A program made the translations under genes and the position numbers. Below are positions 42,501 through 53,377 of a stretch of DNA of 64,000 nucleotides, in pieces (position 1 is the first letter of the stretch; the number at the start of each line of letters is the position of its first letter). The stretch is taken from positions 29,377 through 93,376 of the forward strand of contig NW_005200169.1 in the NCBI RefSeq assembly GCF_000372725.1, written 5' to 3'. The stretch comes from Emiliania huxleyi CCMP1516 (taxonomy: Eukaryota; Haptophyta; Isochrysidales; Noelaerhabdaceae). The notes beneath the pieces are model-generated. The model searched no databases. It was not told the origin of the DNA and was given only the letters and a program-made list of their open reading frames with translations.

Positions 42501-42761
42501 TCGCCAGCGCCAGGGCCAGAGGATGGCGATGCTCGCGGCCTGCGCCGCGGCCACGGCCAGCAGTCGCAACCACGTCCCGCAATGGTCGGCGAAGAGGGAC
42601 AGAGCGAAAGCACCCACCGCAACGCACGAAGGTGCAGTGATCGCGAGCTGCTCGCCGTCTGATGAGCGGAAGCGGCAGCGAAAGTACGAGGCCGGGAGGA
42701 AGGCGACGGCAAAATCGCATGAGAGGAAGGAGACAGTGTGCGCTAGCAGGCCGGGCGTCAT
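39586..42761 (-). CDS. divergent ABC half-transporter (membrane region plus one ATPase)
   Basis: The ATG at 42761 starts a hydrophobic N-terminal region of several spans (AVGAFALSLFADHC, LAVAAAQAASIAILW). Later exons read HALRFMAVVGLPYLAQRTA, ALAGLPIILGLDAAKSAL and RNWIGWLYWQDVLHPSIEVG, the last resembling ABCD-type transporters. The ATPase has Walker A LFGPNGSGKSSLLALL, signature VGGQRAKLELVRSVLLRP (VGGQ instead of SGGQ), Walker B RLLLLDEFFAPLSA and switch His in VVVVYHP. Exon edges are approximate: 42761-42198, 42121-42010, 41960-41745, 41600-41240, 41180-40975, 40870-40780, 40740-40370, 40255-39990, 39900-39586. Several introns carry duplicated ends but with AG|CC, so they do not give GT/GC donors at equal cuts. 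Substrate unknown; peroxisome or plastid is possible. Confidence 0.6.
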
Positions 42762-42847
42762 GCTCCACGAGAACGACAGTTGTGGACAGTAGGCTTTCAG
42801 GCTCTGTGGCAATTGCAGGGACTAACGAGCAGACGCTGGACTCGCCT

Positions 42848-42984
42848 GGGTTCCGGCTCCTACCTCCTAGGGGAGGGGTCGGGAGTCTGTTTGACTCGCA
42901 CCAAAACGCCCTACCTACCTACCTATTGCATAGGGTCTAACCGTGGTGAACAGAGACCCCCTATCTGGCTAGGAGCCGGAACCC
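42848..42984. repeat. short inverted-repeat element, about 137 bp
   Basis: GGGTTCCGGCTCCTA at 42848-42862 and its perfect complement at 42970-42984, with weaker pairing extending outward (GGACTCGC / GGACTGGC) and inward. It lies between the ABC gene start and the DUF3422 stop and may be a small MITE or a terminator-like hairpin. Confidence 0.55.
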
Positions 42985-43128
42985 TGCCAGTCCAGGGTTC
43001 GGACTTTTGGGGGGTACTAGGGACAAATCGTCGAAGTGTAAAATCAACCCTCGAGTACACGGCTTACTGTACGTCCTCACAACTGCCCCGAGAGAGCACA
43101 TGCAGCTGCCCCCTCCCGGCCCCTCCCC

Positions 43129-45188
43129 TCACCCGCGCGGTTCCTGCGTCGGCGGCGCTGCCGGGCGCTCGCCCAGCACCGAATGCTTCAGCCGGTGCAG
43201 CGCGACCCAGACGCCCACGCCGACCAGGGGCATGCCGCACCCGAGCGCAACCTCCGGCTGGACGGGCAGGTAGCCGAGTGTGTGCGCCGCCTTTGCGGCG
43301 TAGCCGAGGACGCCGGTGGAGTAGTAGGTGATGGCCACAACAGAGAGCCCCTCAACGCACTCCTGCAGCAGCAGCTGCGTGCGCGCCGTCTCCTTGAGCT
43401 GCTCGAGCTGCTCCACGTTCTGCGCCTGCTGCTCGACGGTCAGCCGCGCGCGGAGCAGGTCGATGGTGGTGCGGGAGGACGCGGCGACGGACGCGAGCCG
43501 CGCGGACATGGCGCTGCAGCTGCGCATCGCGGGCTGCAGCGCGCCCATGAGGAAGGACTCCAAGCTCGGCGCGCCTGTGGATCGTACCCGAGATGAGCCG
43601 AGAGAGCCCGAGGTTCGATCAGGAAGGGGCTCCCTCGCGCCCTCGAGCCGGCCCAGCCTCAGGAAGGAGACGCGGTCCTCGACAATCTTGGCGTAGGCGG
43701 CGGCGGCGGAGAAGCGGTAGCTCGCAATCTCTTGCACCCGCAACGCGGTGGCGGTGAGGCGCAGCAGACCGTCGAGCAGCCTGCGCTGCCCCTCGAGGTC
43801 GCACGCGCTCGAGCGGCGCAGCTCGTCGTTGACGCCCTGCAGCTGCGCCTGAGGACCAAGCCAGCCGTGTGCGTGAGTCCTCCGCTCCGCGAGATCTTTC
43901 GAGATCCGGACACACAATACGACTGGCGCCTGCAGCGCGTCCACACGCGGAGAGACGGAGCGCGCCAGCGGCTGCGCCATCAGCGCCAAGGAGCGGTACT
44001 TGTCCAGCTCGATCAGGCGCTGCACCACCTTGCCCGCCGCCGTGCGCTGCCCTGCGGCCGCCACCGCCAGGCCCTGCCGCACGGCGTCGAGCCCTCTGCC
44101 GCCGACGGGCGCGTGGTGCTGCCAGCGGGACGGGACCGCCTCGACGAGCCAGACGACCACTCTTAGCTAGTCGTCGATGAGTGGCTGGCTGACTGCTGAT
44201 TCGCGCCTCGACGAGGAGCCGGACGAACCCGTCCTCGTGCGCGCGCCTACCTCCGCCCGCCCAGATTGCGCGAGATGCCTTGACCGAGGTGCAGCCGCCC
44301 TCGTGCCTCGGGGGTCATATCTCGGGCCCTCTCGGGCCCTCTCGGGCCCTCTCGGGCCCTCTCGCGCGCCAGTCGGTCGTCACCCGAAAGTCGCCGTCGT
44401 CGACACTCGCCGCCGTCACAAAGCTGGAGCGGTTGAAGTGCGGCGAGTACTGGCGGATGTCGATGTGCGTCGGGTGCGGAGGCTCGCGCGAGACGACGGC
44501 GATGTGCGTCGCGGCGACCACGCGCCCCGGCAGGGAGTGGAGCCACCAGGCCGGCACCGCGGAGAGCGAGAGGGAGGGCGCCTCGAAGAGAGGCGACCCC
44601 TCCTCCGGGAGGGGCCGCAGGAAGGTGTACGTGCTCACCTGTAGGGGACGCAGGAGCGGGAGAGCGTGGGAGGCGGCGGAGGCGGGAGGAGGGGAGGTGG
44701 TGGCGTCGTGTGCGGCAGGGAGAGGCGGCCTCGGTGTTTTGCTCCCAGCGCAGCCTGCCCGCGCCACCGAGGTCTGCCGTGAAGAAGGTGGCGGACGCCT
44801 CTGGCGGCGGGACGAGGAAGTGCTCGCAGAGGAGGGAGAGGTGCGAATGCTCCTCTCGCGCCTCCTCTCTGGTCCGGCCGACCACGCACGCGGCCTCGAT
44901 GCTGCTCGGAGGCTCAGAGCGGGTGGCGCTGTCGAGAAGGTGGCGCTGCGAAAACATCGGGAAAACGACGCCCTCGAGCTCGAACGGCTCCTTGTGCGTG
45001 GTGGTGATCGCCGTGACGGCGCAAGGCAGTGCGTCCAGTCTCGGGAAGGGCCTTCCGTGGAGGACTCCGGCGACGTCCTTCCGCAGAGGGTGCTGCGAAA
45101 TCGGATGATGCGAGGCGCGGGCGGCGACTGTGCAGACGCTACGCACCGAGCGGGTAGCGGCTCGGCTAGACGTCACCGTCGCTCGCAT
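43129..45188 (-). CDS. DUF3422 membrane-anchored protein, probably mitochondrial
   Basis: Six exons join exactly: 44730-45188, 44370-44638, 44207-44246, 43930-44139, 43641-43848, 43129-43574 (543 residues). DUF3422 is a family of unknown function, widespread in proteobacteria. Features: HPLRKDVAGVLHGRPFPRLD at the start, VSTYTFLRPL and PAWWLHSLPG, then VQRLIELDKYRSLALMAQPL, a coiled segment, VEGLSVVAITYYSTGVLGYA and a final hydrophobic hairpin ending VWVALHRLKH. The first 28 residues are rich in Arg/Ser/Ala without acids, like a mitochondrial presequence, which fits an alphaproteobacterial origin (inference). All five introns start with GC and have duplicated ends. It is divergent to YL1 (219 bp between ATGs). 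Confidence 0.82.
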
Positions 45189-45407
45189 GTTGCAGCTCGG
45201 TCGGTTCTCCAGAGCAGTGTGCCAGCGGCCACCGCGAGTCTGACTCGAGATCCGGATTTGATCGAATTCGAGGCAATCGGCCTCAAGTACCCTCATCCAC
45301 CGCTTTTCAGACGGTTCGTTGTGATTGTTTCGTGAATCGAAAAAATAAAGAAAACTTGGCGCGTTAGGTCGCGCTCCAGCGCGCCCCGGCCGACCTCTCC
45401 GAACAGC
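45189..45407. promoter_or_regulatory. shared upstream region of DUF3422 and YL1 genes
   Basis: 219 bp between divergent ATGs at 45188 (minus) and 45408 (plus). It contains an A-rich GAAAAAATAAAGAAAAC stretch at about 45338-45354, about 55-70 bp before the YL1 start, in otherwise GC-rich DNA. Confidence 0.45.
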
Positions 45408-46588
45408 ATGTCCTCTGACGGCTCTCCGCCGGCGTCGCCGCCGGCGCGGCGCGCGCCCAGCGCGCGCGCGTCCAAGGGCAACCGGATGGCGAGCCTCATC
45501 GCGCAGGAGGAGGACGAGCGCGAGGACGACGCGGACAAAGAGTTTTACGAGCAGGACTTTTGGGCGGACGCGGAGGAGGACGCGGAGTACGCGATGGAGG
45601 CGGACGACGAGGGCGCCGACTCCTTTGACTCCGACTTTGGAGACTCCAGCGAGTCGGACGGCGACGACGGCGAGGAGGAGGAGAAGGCGGCGCGCAAGGC
45701 GGCAAAGCCGAAGAAGCGGTCGGTGTATGTGGACCCGAAGGCGCGCGCGGACAAGCAGGCGGCGGGCGAGGGCGGCGCGGGCGGCGGCGCGGCGCCGCGG
45801 CCGCGCAAGCGCCCTCGCAGCGAGTTGGCTGGCCTCGACCCGATCGTCGCCCGCGGCTCGCTGCGCGCCTCGACAAAGGACGCGACGGCGCAGGCGCGTG
45901 ACCGCTCCGCGCCGCCGCTCCGCCCGCGCGACGCCTCGCGGCCCCGCCACACCGCGGCCGCCCCTCGCACGACCTCGCCCCGCCGCTCCTCTGCCGGGTG
46001 GTGGTCGGGAGAGGAGCGATCCCCCCTCTCTCTCGCCCTCACGGTAGGCGCAAGAGAAGAGGCGGCAGGCGATCGAGCTGGCGGAGCGGCGCAAGGGGGA
46101 GGGGAGGGGGCAGGCAGGCAGGCGGGGCGTCGAGCTCGTCCGCCTCACGCAGGAGGAGATCCTCGCTGAGGCCCGCAGACCCGGCCTCGCCCACTCCGCC
46201 TGGCTGGCCATCTGTTTGAGCCGTCCCCCGGCCTTGCTTGCAGGCGGCGCAGACTGAGATCATCAACCGCGCCTCGCTCGAGCAGATGCTCCGCGTCGAG
46301 GAGGAGAAGCGGAAGGTGGTGGTGCGCGACCGCCGGACGAGCGGGCCGCGTGTGGTGACGAAGTCCACCCGCGAGGGAGACTCCGTCCGCACCTACGTCA
46401 CCTTCACCGACGGACCGCTGCCGCCCGCCATCGACGACGTCGCGCCCGACTACCCGCCGCAGGTCAAGTGCGCCGTGACCGGGCAGCCCGCGCGCTACTT
46501 TGACCCGGCGAGCCGCTCGCCCTACGCGACGCTGGAGGCGTTCCGCACGCTGCGCGGCGAGCGGCGCGTCCGGCCCTCCGCGTCGTGA
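45408..46588 (+). CDS. VPS72: YL1/VPS72, SWR1-complex H2A.Z chaperone
   Basis: Three exons: 45408-45893, 46048-46170, 46244-46588 (317 residues). YL1 (yeast Swc2) binds H2A.Z-H2B for exchange by SWR1/SRCAP. The N-terminal half is the acidic histone-binding region (NRMASLIAQEEDEREDDADK, then DSFDSDFGDSSESDGDDGEE), then a basic patch and SLRASTK. The C-terminus is the YL1_C domain, KCAVTGQPARYFDPASRSPY followed by ATLEAFRTLRGER. Intron 1 has AGGCGCGTGA against AGGCGCAAGA at its two ends and intron 2 AGGCCCGCAGAC against AGGCGGCGCAGACT; both are GC-AG. Confidence 0.88.
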
Positions 46589-47601
46589 GCGTGAGGAAGG
46601 CGCGGAGCTCGCATGTGTGGGTTGCGGTGACATTTTTAATCTAGAACTGAGTGCCAGTTCGGAGAGCGCGGACAATGGGGCACTCGGCCGGGCGGGCTCC
46701 CGCCTGGCGGGGGTCATGCGTCACACTCACAGCACCTTTTACCGCCGGGTGCGACGAGAGCGAGAGTCGTCAGTCGTGAGTCGACGGAGAGAGAGAGCAG
46801 AGAGCGCGGAGCAATCCGTAACAGTGGAACCTACAATACACTAGACAATCACGACCGCAAAGCTAAGCCGCGACGCAGTGTGACATGCGCATGCCACATG
46901 CCACACACGAAGACGAACCGGTACTCGAGAACACACACTGACGGCACTTCTCTCTGCCAAAGAGAGAGTTCCTGCGCGGACTACTCGTGCACACGAAAGC
47001 CCTAGGTAGTTAACTAGACGCTCCGCGGTCCACGTCCTGCGGCGTGGGTGTCGCCCTCGTCCTTTTCAGTTCGCCACATGGCTTGGCGCTCCTCCTTTAG
47101 TTCGCCACTGGCTTCGCGCTCCTCCTTTAGGGAGGATCCCTGGCACTGCCACTTGGTTTTTTTCTTTTGACTTGCAGCAAGCCAAACTGTGGCCGAGTTC
47201 GCATGGCGAGATCTCGTCTCTCTCTGCCAAACAAAAAACTCTCTCTCAAAACAAACCAAAACAAACCAAACGAGTTTCCACGGGCCACCAGTGACGCCCA
47301 TCTCTCCCTCCGTCTCGACACTCGAGTAAGTCGTCCTTTGTTTTGGTTTTAAGTTGTTATTGAGAAGAAAAATACCTCGTATAGTCTCATTTTAGTCAAG
47401 TGCTCGTATGACCCAAACAGACCTCTGAGCTCTCTGTTGTTGAGACGAAAATGCCCCCTTTCTTAGCTCCCACCCGGCCCTGGAGGCGTGCGGTTACCCC
47501 TCCCGGGCGGCCCCGGCGAATTTCGGAGACACTTTTAGCCATAGCGAGAGCGATACAGTAGGGACGCAGCGATGACGTCCCCTGAGTTCCTCAACTGCCC
47601 T
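46589..47601. other. intergenic between convergent YL1 and dynein genes
   Basis: No gene supported. A 30-bp unit (GTTCGCCACATGGCTTGGCG then CTCCTCCTTTA) is repeated at about 47070-47130. A-rich and T-rich blocks at 47155-47400 are non-coding in appearance. A 95-residue minus-strand frame at 47014 has no domain. Confidence 0.4.
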
Positions 47602-49545
47602 CTACCGCCCGGCGTCGGCGCCTGTGACCTTCTCCAGCGCCGCCAGCTGCTGCGCGGCCGTGCAATCGCTCGGCTCGGCGAGGTATCCCGTGAGCGCGTA
47701 GACCCCCACCACGCCATTGTCTCCGCCTAGACAACACGCTCAGAGAGGTTACGCCCTCGTCTCATCGTGGGCGTGAAAGGGGCCAGAGGTGTCAAGCAGC
47801 GGTCGGTTATGGGCGACGGGAGAGAGGGTATCCGAGAGGTTGCTCGCACCCGCCACCAGCACGGGCGACGACGGCGCAAAGGAGACGCACGAGAGCCGCG
47901 TCCCGTCTAGCTGATCGGTGTGGATCGGGCTGATGGTGCTCTGCGCGAGGTCCCAGATGTCGAGCCGCCCGTCGCCCGTCGCCGAGGCAAAGATGGTCGC
48001 GCTGCTCGGCGACCACGCCACGTCGCTCACGGGCTCCGCGCTCGGCTGTGTGGCAGAGGCGGGGTGGTCAGCGAGGCGGAGGCGACGCGCAAGGCACGAG
48101 ATGGTCAGGGTGGCAAACGGCGCGCACTGCACCCTGGCTGTGCCTCGGCTGAACACATGGCAGCGACTCCTGTTTCGGTCGTCTCTCGCTTCCCTCACTA
48201 AGCCACATCTCTCGCCTGGAAAGTAAAAAGCGCTGCCGCCTTCTCGGCGTCCCACAGCTTGATCGTCCAATCCGCCGAGCAGGAGAGGAAGGCGCCCGCA
48301 CCAAAGGGCGACCAACGCACACGGTAGACGGGGCCGCTGTGCCCAAAGTAGTGCGCGAGCACCTGCTCGCGGCCAGCGGAATGTAGGGGGGGGTAAGGAG
48401 GGTGGGTGGGTGGGGTGGGGTGGGGTGGGGGGGGAGGCGGAGCGGGGGCGCAAGGCGCCTGCTCATTGTAGGAGCGCGAGCACTTGTGCACGTGCCCGTC
48501 CTCGGTGCCGGCGACGTACAGCAGGTTGTCGGCGGCGTGGAAGTCGAGACAGAGGCCCGCCGCGCGCCGCGAGATGGTGCCACGTACCGCTTCGCCCTGC
48601 CGCGCCACGCGCCGGAGGACCATCAGGTCGGTGTGCTCGAGCCCCTTCTGCACGTTCCACTGCGTCACCTGTGCGGCGAGATGGCGGGCTAGAAGGTGGA
48701 GGTGTGGTGGTGGCATGGCACCGGGGGCGAGCGGAGTTTCGCGAGGCGGCAGGGTGAAAGGAGCTGCAGGAGGGCAGTGCGCACCCTCCCGTCGGTAGAG
48801 ATCGAGACGAGTGCCTCGCCGAGGCCCTTGCCCTCGGCGACCCATCGGAGGCCCCAGACCGGGTCGGTGTGCTTCCCGCCTGCGTCGATGAGTCTGGTGC
48901 CATCACCGCCGGTGTCGACGACTCGCCCGAGGCGCCATTCTCTCTTGCCTCGCCGAGCGATGCGGCCGATGCTACCGGCACCGACACCGAGTCGTCCCGC
49001 ACGTCTCTCAAGGCAGAGGCTCCAATCAGGCCCGAGGAGCCTCCGGCGCCCTCCGAAAAGGATGTGCCGCCCGCACCGGATATCGAGGCAAGGGGGAGGT
49101 CGGCAACGGATGCACTGGGATCGATCAGCGCGGCGCGGCTCTCGCCGTCGCCGGGCGCGTCGAGCAGGCTCCGTGGCGTCACGTCATTGCCCTGCGAGTC
49201 GAGCACGACCACCTGCGGTCATATCCGAAGGGGTCACTCGGCACCCATGCCCTCACGCGAGGGATATCTTCACATGAACATGAACATGATGCTGCAAAAA
49301 GGATGTGGGTGCACATTATATTGGTCGGGCAGCATTTTGCTCGTGAACGTTCCAGCTGCCGTGTCGACTGGTCTGCCCTATTCCATTCGGCGCACCTGTG
49401 CCCTGCCTGCTGCGCCTGAGGCCCTCCGGGAGGCACTCCCTTTGGCAGAAGCCTTGCGACCGCGCAGACTCGTCTCACGCGAGTTGAGCCGCCGCGACTG
49501 GCTACTGTTCTGCCGCCGCGACGACAGCGCCGAGCGCTCACTCAT
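47602..49545 (-). CDS. axonemal dynein intermediate chain (DNAI3/DNAI4-like WD40 protein)
   Basis: Exons supported: 49396-49545, from 49212, about 48785-48899, 48459-48668, 48216-48362, 47850-48045, 47602-47726. After a Ser/Arg-rich start, VVVLDSQGNDVTPRSLL is the family N-terminal motif. WD repeats follow: HTDPVWGLRWVAEG, VTQWNVQKGL, LCLDFHAADNLLYVAGTEDG then HVHKCSRSYNEQ, GHSGPVYRVRWSPFGAG then AFLSCSADWTIKLWD, and VSDVAWSPSSATIFASATGD. The HVHKCS..YNEQ block is typical of inner-arm intermediate chains (WDR78/IC138 group). It implies a flagellated stage. The junction between the 49212 exon and HTDPVWGL near 48900 is in a different frame, so at least one intron there is unplaced. Confidence 0.75.
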
Positions 49546-50245
49546 GGCGTGAAACGCGCTCGGCCGCCCAAAAGTAACGGCTAACAAATAAAAAGAATTT
49601 TAATCCACAGCCTCTCACGACACTGTCTCACGACACTGGGCACGGGACTGGCGCGCACTTTACGTTTTCGTGCGACAATACAGGTTGCCCGCCGAAAAGA
49701 AAGCCAATTCGGCTTGGGCCCTCGGGGGCCTGCGGGCGGCCTTCTCTCGAGGTCTCGAGATACACAAAGCGGCCAACAATACAGGGGGCCCTTCACACAA
49801 ATCTTAACCCCGGTCGCAGATCGCACGCACGGACAGTCGAGAGGAGGAACAGACGTCCCCACCTTTGGCTTTGCAGGATTTTAAGGGTGAGGGGGAAGGG
49901 CGCATCGCACGCGGAGAGCACTTGGAGCACTTGGAGTGCAGTCATTGGACGAGTGTTTACGTCCACAACAACTCTGACTACAAGCGACCTGAGGGAGGGG
50001 TAGAGTGTAGAGCGGCGTCGGTCGGGCTGTTCGGCATTCTCTGTTCACAGTAGGGTGATAAGAAACAAGAACCTCGCATGCGACGACAGTGAGGGTGTGA
50101 GAGACAGACCCAGGGAAGGTCTTTCACTACCTTACAGCCCCTGCCTGAGCTCAGGCTCGACAGACGTCGGTTTATCTCGGTTTGACTTCACACCGAGCCA
50201 GCTGGGAGTGGCTGCGGATAGCAGACCGCGGGAGGTCGCTGTGTA
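49546..50245. other. intergenic between divergent genes, with repeat fragments
   Basis: Contains AATTTTAATCCACAGCCTCT and CACGACACTG repeats (about 49597-49640) related to the 25345 block, and GCACTTGGAGCACTTGGAGT (about 49918) shared with about 36030. Promoters of both flanking genes must lie here. No gene seen. Confidence 0.45.
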
Positions 50246-52583
50246 ATGAGGCTGCTCGCTACTGCCATCGCCGCCCGGCCGCTGCTTGTGCCGCGTGCGG
50301 CGCCGGCCGCGCTGCTCGACGTCGAGGCCGTGGCGAGCGTGCACACCACCCTCGGCGACCTGAGCAGCACTCTGGCGTTCGCGGATCAGGCCGGAAACCT
50401 CGCAGGCACTCTCTTCCCGCTCTCTTTGCCGCCGTACCTCCTCTTCCTCTACTTCATCTGCCAGGACTGCAACGGCCTCTCGCCCACCGCCAAGGCCGGC
50501 TTCACCAGCCTGCTCGCGTTTGTCTTTGCCACCGTCGCGACGTCGGTCGTCGCCGTCAAGTCCTACGGCCTCAACCTGGCCAACGTGGACTGGCTGCACT
50601 CGGGCGCGGAGCAGCTCCTCTCCTTCACAAACGTTTGCAACGTCCGCAACGCCTCACGCTCCGCCCTCGCCGCCTGCTGAGTCAGCCTCACCTCGGCTCA
50701 TCTCGGAGCTGTCTCCAGGTGGTCGGCCTCAAGCTCACCCTCGACGCCTACTCGGCGGGCGGTGGCGCGACGCCTCCCCCGTCGGGTGGCGCGCTCTCCT
50801 CTCCCGCCTTCAAGCTCATCGGATGCGCGGCGGCGGCAACCTGTCTGGCGACGTGGGCTGCGGCGGGCGGCGTGCTGGAGGGGCACACCCAGTACCTGGG
50901 AGGGGCAGGAGCAGCAGCGCGCGGACTTGCGCCCGTGCCGCCGCAGCCGCGCCTGCTCACCGCTGCATATGCCGCCCTCAGGCAACCTGCCCGGCGGGCT
51001 GTGGACGGTCGGCTTTGCGGAGCCAGCCAACGCTCTGTCGGTGCCGCGCGTGTGCCTCTCCTCGGGGGAGCAGTCGAGGAAGCTTCTCTGAACCCTCCCC
51101 CCCCTCTCCCCCCTGGCGCCTCCCTGCAGGTGCCGACTTGGACGATCCACGTCTCTTCGCTGCTCGAGTGGCTCGTCGCCATGGGGCGAGAGATAGGGGA
51201 GATCTGGGGAGATCTGGGGAGATCTGGGGCGAGGAGACGACAGACTTGCAGAGACTACTGTGCGGACAGTAGCAGGGACCAGCAGAGAGGAGATGCCTCT
51301 CCCCTCGGCGAAGCTCGGGCTGATCTCGGCTGAGCTCCTCCAGGCTCGTCTGGCGGCTCGGCACCGCCTCGGGCAACCCAAAGTGGAGGGGGCTCACTTG
51401 GGGCATCCCTCCCCTCCCCTCGCCGTCTGCCAGCCTCGGCACATCTCTGGCCAACCTCGGGCGAAGCTTCGATGAACAGGCATGACCCCGAGCCCGCGCT
51501 TCCGTGAACTGGAGTCTGTTGCTGAGCCGTGAGTGAGAAGCGAACAGGCATGATCCCGAGCCACTCGTCTGGCGTCTGCGCTTGCGTGTACCACTTCTTC
51601 TACAACGCAGAGAGCCTGCAGTTCATCGTCCTCGCGCAGGCGAGATGAGCCGAGAGGAGCCGAGAGGAGCCGAGATGAGCCGAGATGAGATGAGCCGAGA
51701 TGAGCCGAGATGAGCCGAGAGGAGCCGAGATGAGCCGAGATGAGCCGAGATGAGATGAGCCGAGATGAGCCGAGATGAGCCGAGATGAGCCGAGATGAGA
51801 TGAGCCGAGAGCCTGCAGCGCATCGTCCTCGAACAGGCGGCGAGGGAGGGGGGGGGAGGGTGGGGGGGGGGGGGAGGATTGCCGCCTCGCCCCTTCACCG
51901 CCGCCTTCACAGCCGAGGTATATAAAGAGACGCCGTCCCCTGCAGCCCTTCACCTCGCCCCTCCACCGCCGCAGCTCCTCCTCGCCAGGCGGCGCTCACT
52001 CTGCTCGGCAACTGCACCCTCGCCTTCGCCGCGTGGCGCCTCGCCGCCTCCAACGGCTACGCCTTCTCGCTGCCGTCGCTCGGCGATCCGGGCGGCGGCG
52101 AGGCGGCCGAGGAGCAAGAGGGCGCCGCCGCCGCCGCAGTGGCGAGGGCGGCGGCAGCGGACACACCGGCCGCCGCCGCCGCCTCTGCCGCCGCCTCTGC
52201 CGGCGTGGACGGCTCGGGCGGCGATTTGAGCGGTCTGCTCCTCGTCCTCGCCGTGTCTGTGGCGAGCTCGTGGTCTATAGTCGTGACAGGTCGACATACA
52301 CTCGGAATGACCGCCATAGTATCACAACAGGCGAGCTCGTACGTGATCAAGTACGGAGAGACGCTGCTGCCCGTGGTGGCGGAAGGCGACTCGCTGGCGG
52401 TGCAGGCGCGCCGCCTGAGAGGAAGAACAGATCGTTAGAGCTGCAGTCAAGATGGATGAGTCTTGTGGTTCGCTGGCGGTGCAGGTGCTCGCGCCGCTGA
52501 TGGTGGTGGCGGCGACGGGCTTCAACTGCTGGAAGTGGTGGCAGCGCTCGCAGGAGGACCGCGACTTTGGCGGGCTGATCTAG
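50246..52583 (+). CDS. fused DUF3593 and DUF2499 (YCF49-like) membrane protein
   Basis: Both domains are known from cyanobacteria and plastid-bearing eukaryotes, function unknown. DUF3593 part: LFPLSLPPYLLFLYFICQDC and ANVDWLHSGAEQLLSFTN, then VVGLKLTLDAYS. DUF2499 part: LLEWLVAMG, NPKWRGLTWG, MIPSHSSGVCACVYHFFYNA and ALTLLGNCTLAFAAWRLAAS. A C-terminal span region ends CWKWWQRSQEDRDFGGLI. Exons: 50246-50632, from 50719, 50982-51040, 51130-51185, 51344-51402, 51548-51639, 51989-52261, 52331-52405, 52485-52583; the donor before 50982 is unresolved. Likely plastid; the start MRLLATAIAARPLLVPRAAP is a plausible targeting region. Introns show the largest stacked duplications of the window. Confidence 0.78.
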
Positions 52584-53377
52584 CGGAAGCACCGCTACCG
52601 CCACCGCTGGTCGCCTGTTTTTCTTTGCATAGGGCCAGGGGTGGCAAAAGCATGTCCTGCATGCAGTGCCCGTAGTGTTACCGCTGCCGTACATGTAGTG
52701 CCCGCGTGAATTCTTCTTCGCTAACCAGCATAACCATAATCAATAAACAAAAGAGCAGGCATCTCCAGGAGAGATGGGCGACGCACGAACACAGAGGCAC
52801 AGCACGCACGCCGCCTCGTTCCCTTGATTTCTTTTCGCATCAAGAATGGGGCGGCTGACCAAGAAAGAATTCTCTGTGGGGCACACAGGTTCGAAAGAAA
52901 CATGGTATTAACAACGAAGGCGCTCTCAGAAAGAAACCTACTCGTTGGGCTGCGAAGCACGCCCAACATAGCGGGTACTTTCCGAGGCGCATTTCTCGAG
53001 TAGAAAGAAACTCCCGCACCCGCTTCCTTTGCCTGCGACACGTGTGGTCAAGAACGGCGGAACGCTTTTGCTTTGGTATAGATAGGGCTGAGATTCTTCG
53101 GCAAATGGCACACATGGAGTCGGGGGCGAGCGGCTGCCAAGGAGGCGCGACTCTCAGGTGGCTCCATCACGTCGCACAAACCGAGACAAGACACGTTGCT
53201 GTGGCGACACAGTAAGACCACAGACGCACATGCATGCCGTAATCGACACGCCCCATGACACGCAGCCTCGCCAATGTCTCGCGCGGCACATGCATGCAGT
53301 AATCGACACAAGCCCCATGGCACGCAGCCTCGCCAATGTCTCGCCTCGCCTCAGGTCTGCTGCCTCACGCATGGCAC
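52584..53377. other. intergenic between convergent genes
   Basis: No gene. A direct repeat (GCACATGCATGCNGTAATCG, about 53224-53243 and 53287-53306, with CATGGCACGCAGCCTCGCCA following) makes two 63-bp units; a third partial CCTCGCC unit follows. Several CTTTCTTT / AAAGAAA blocks at 52830-53000. Confidence 0.45.

Noticed and set aside
44247-46211. 654-residue minus-strand frame running through YL1
   Set aside because: Only its part below 45188 is the real DUF3422 exon 1; the remainder is antisense to YL1.
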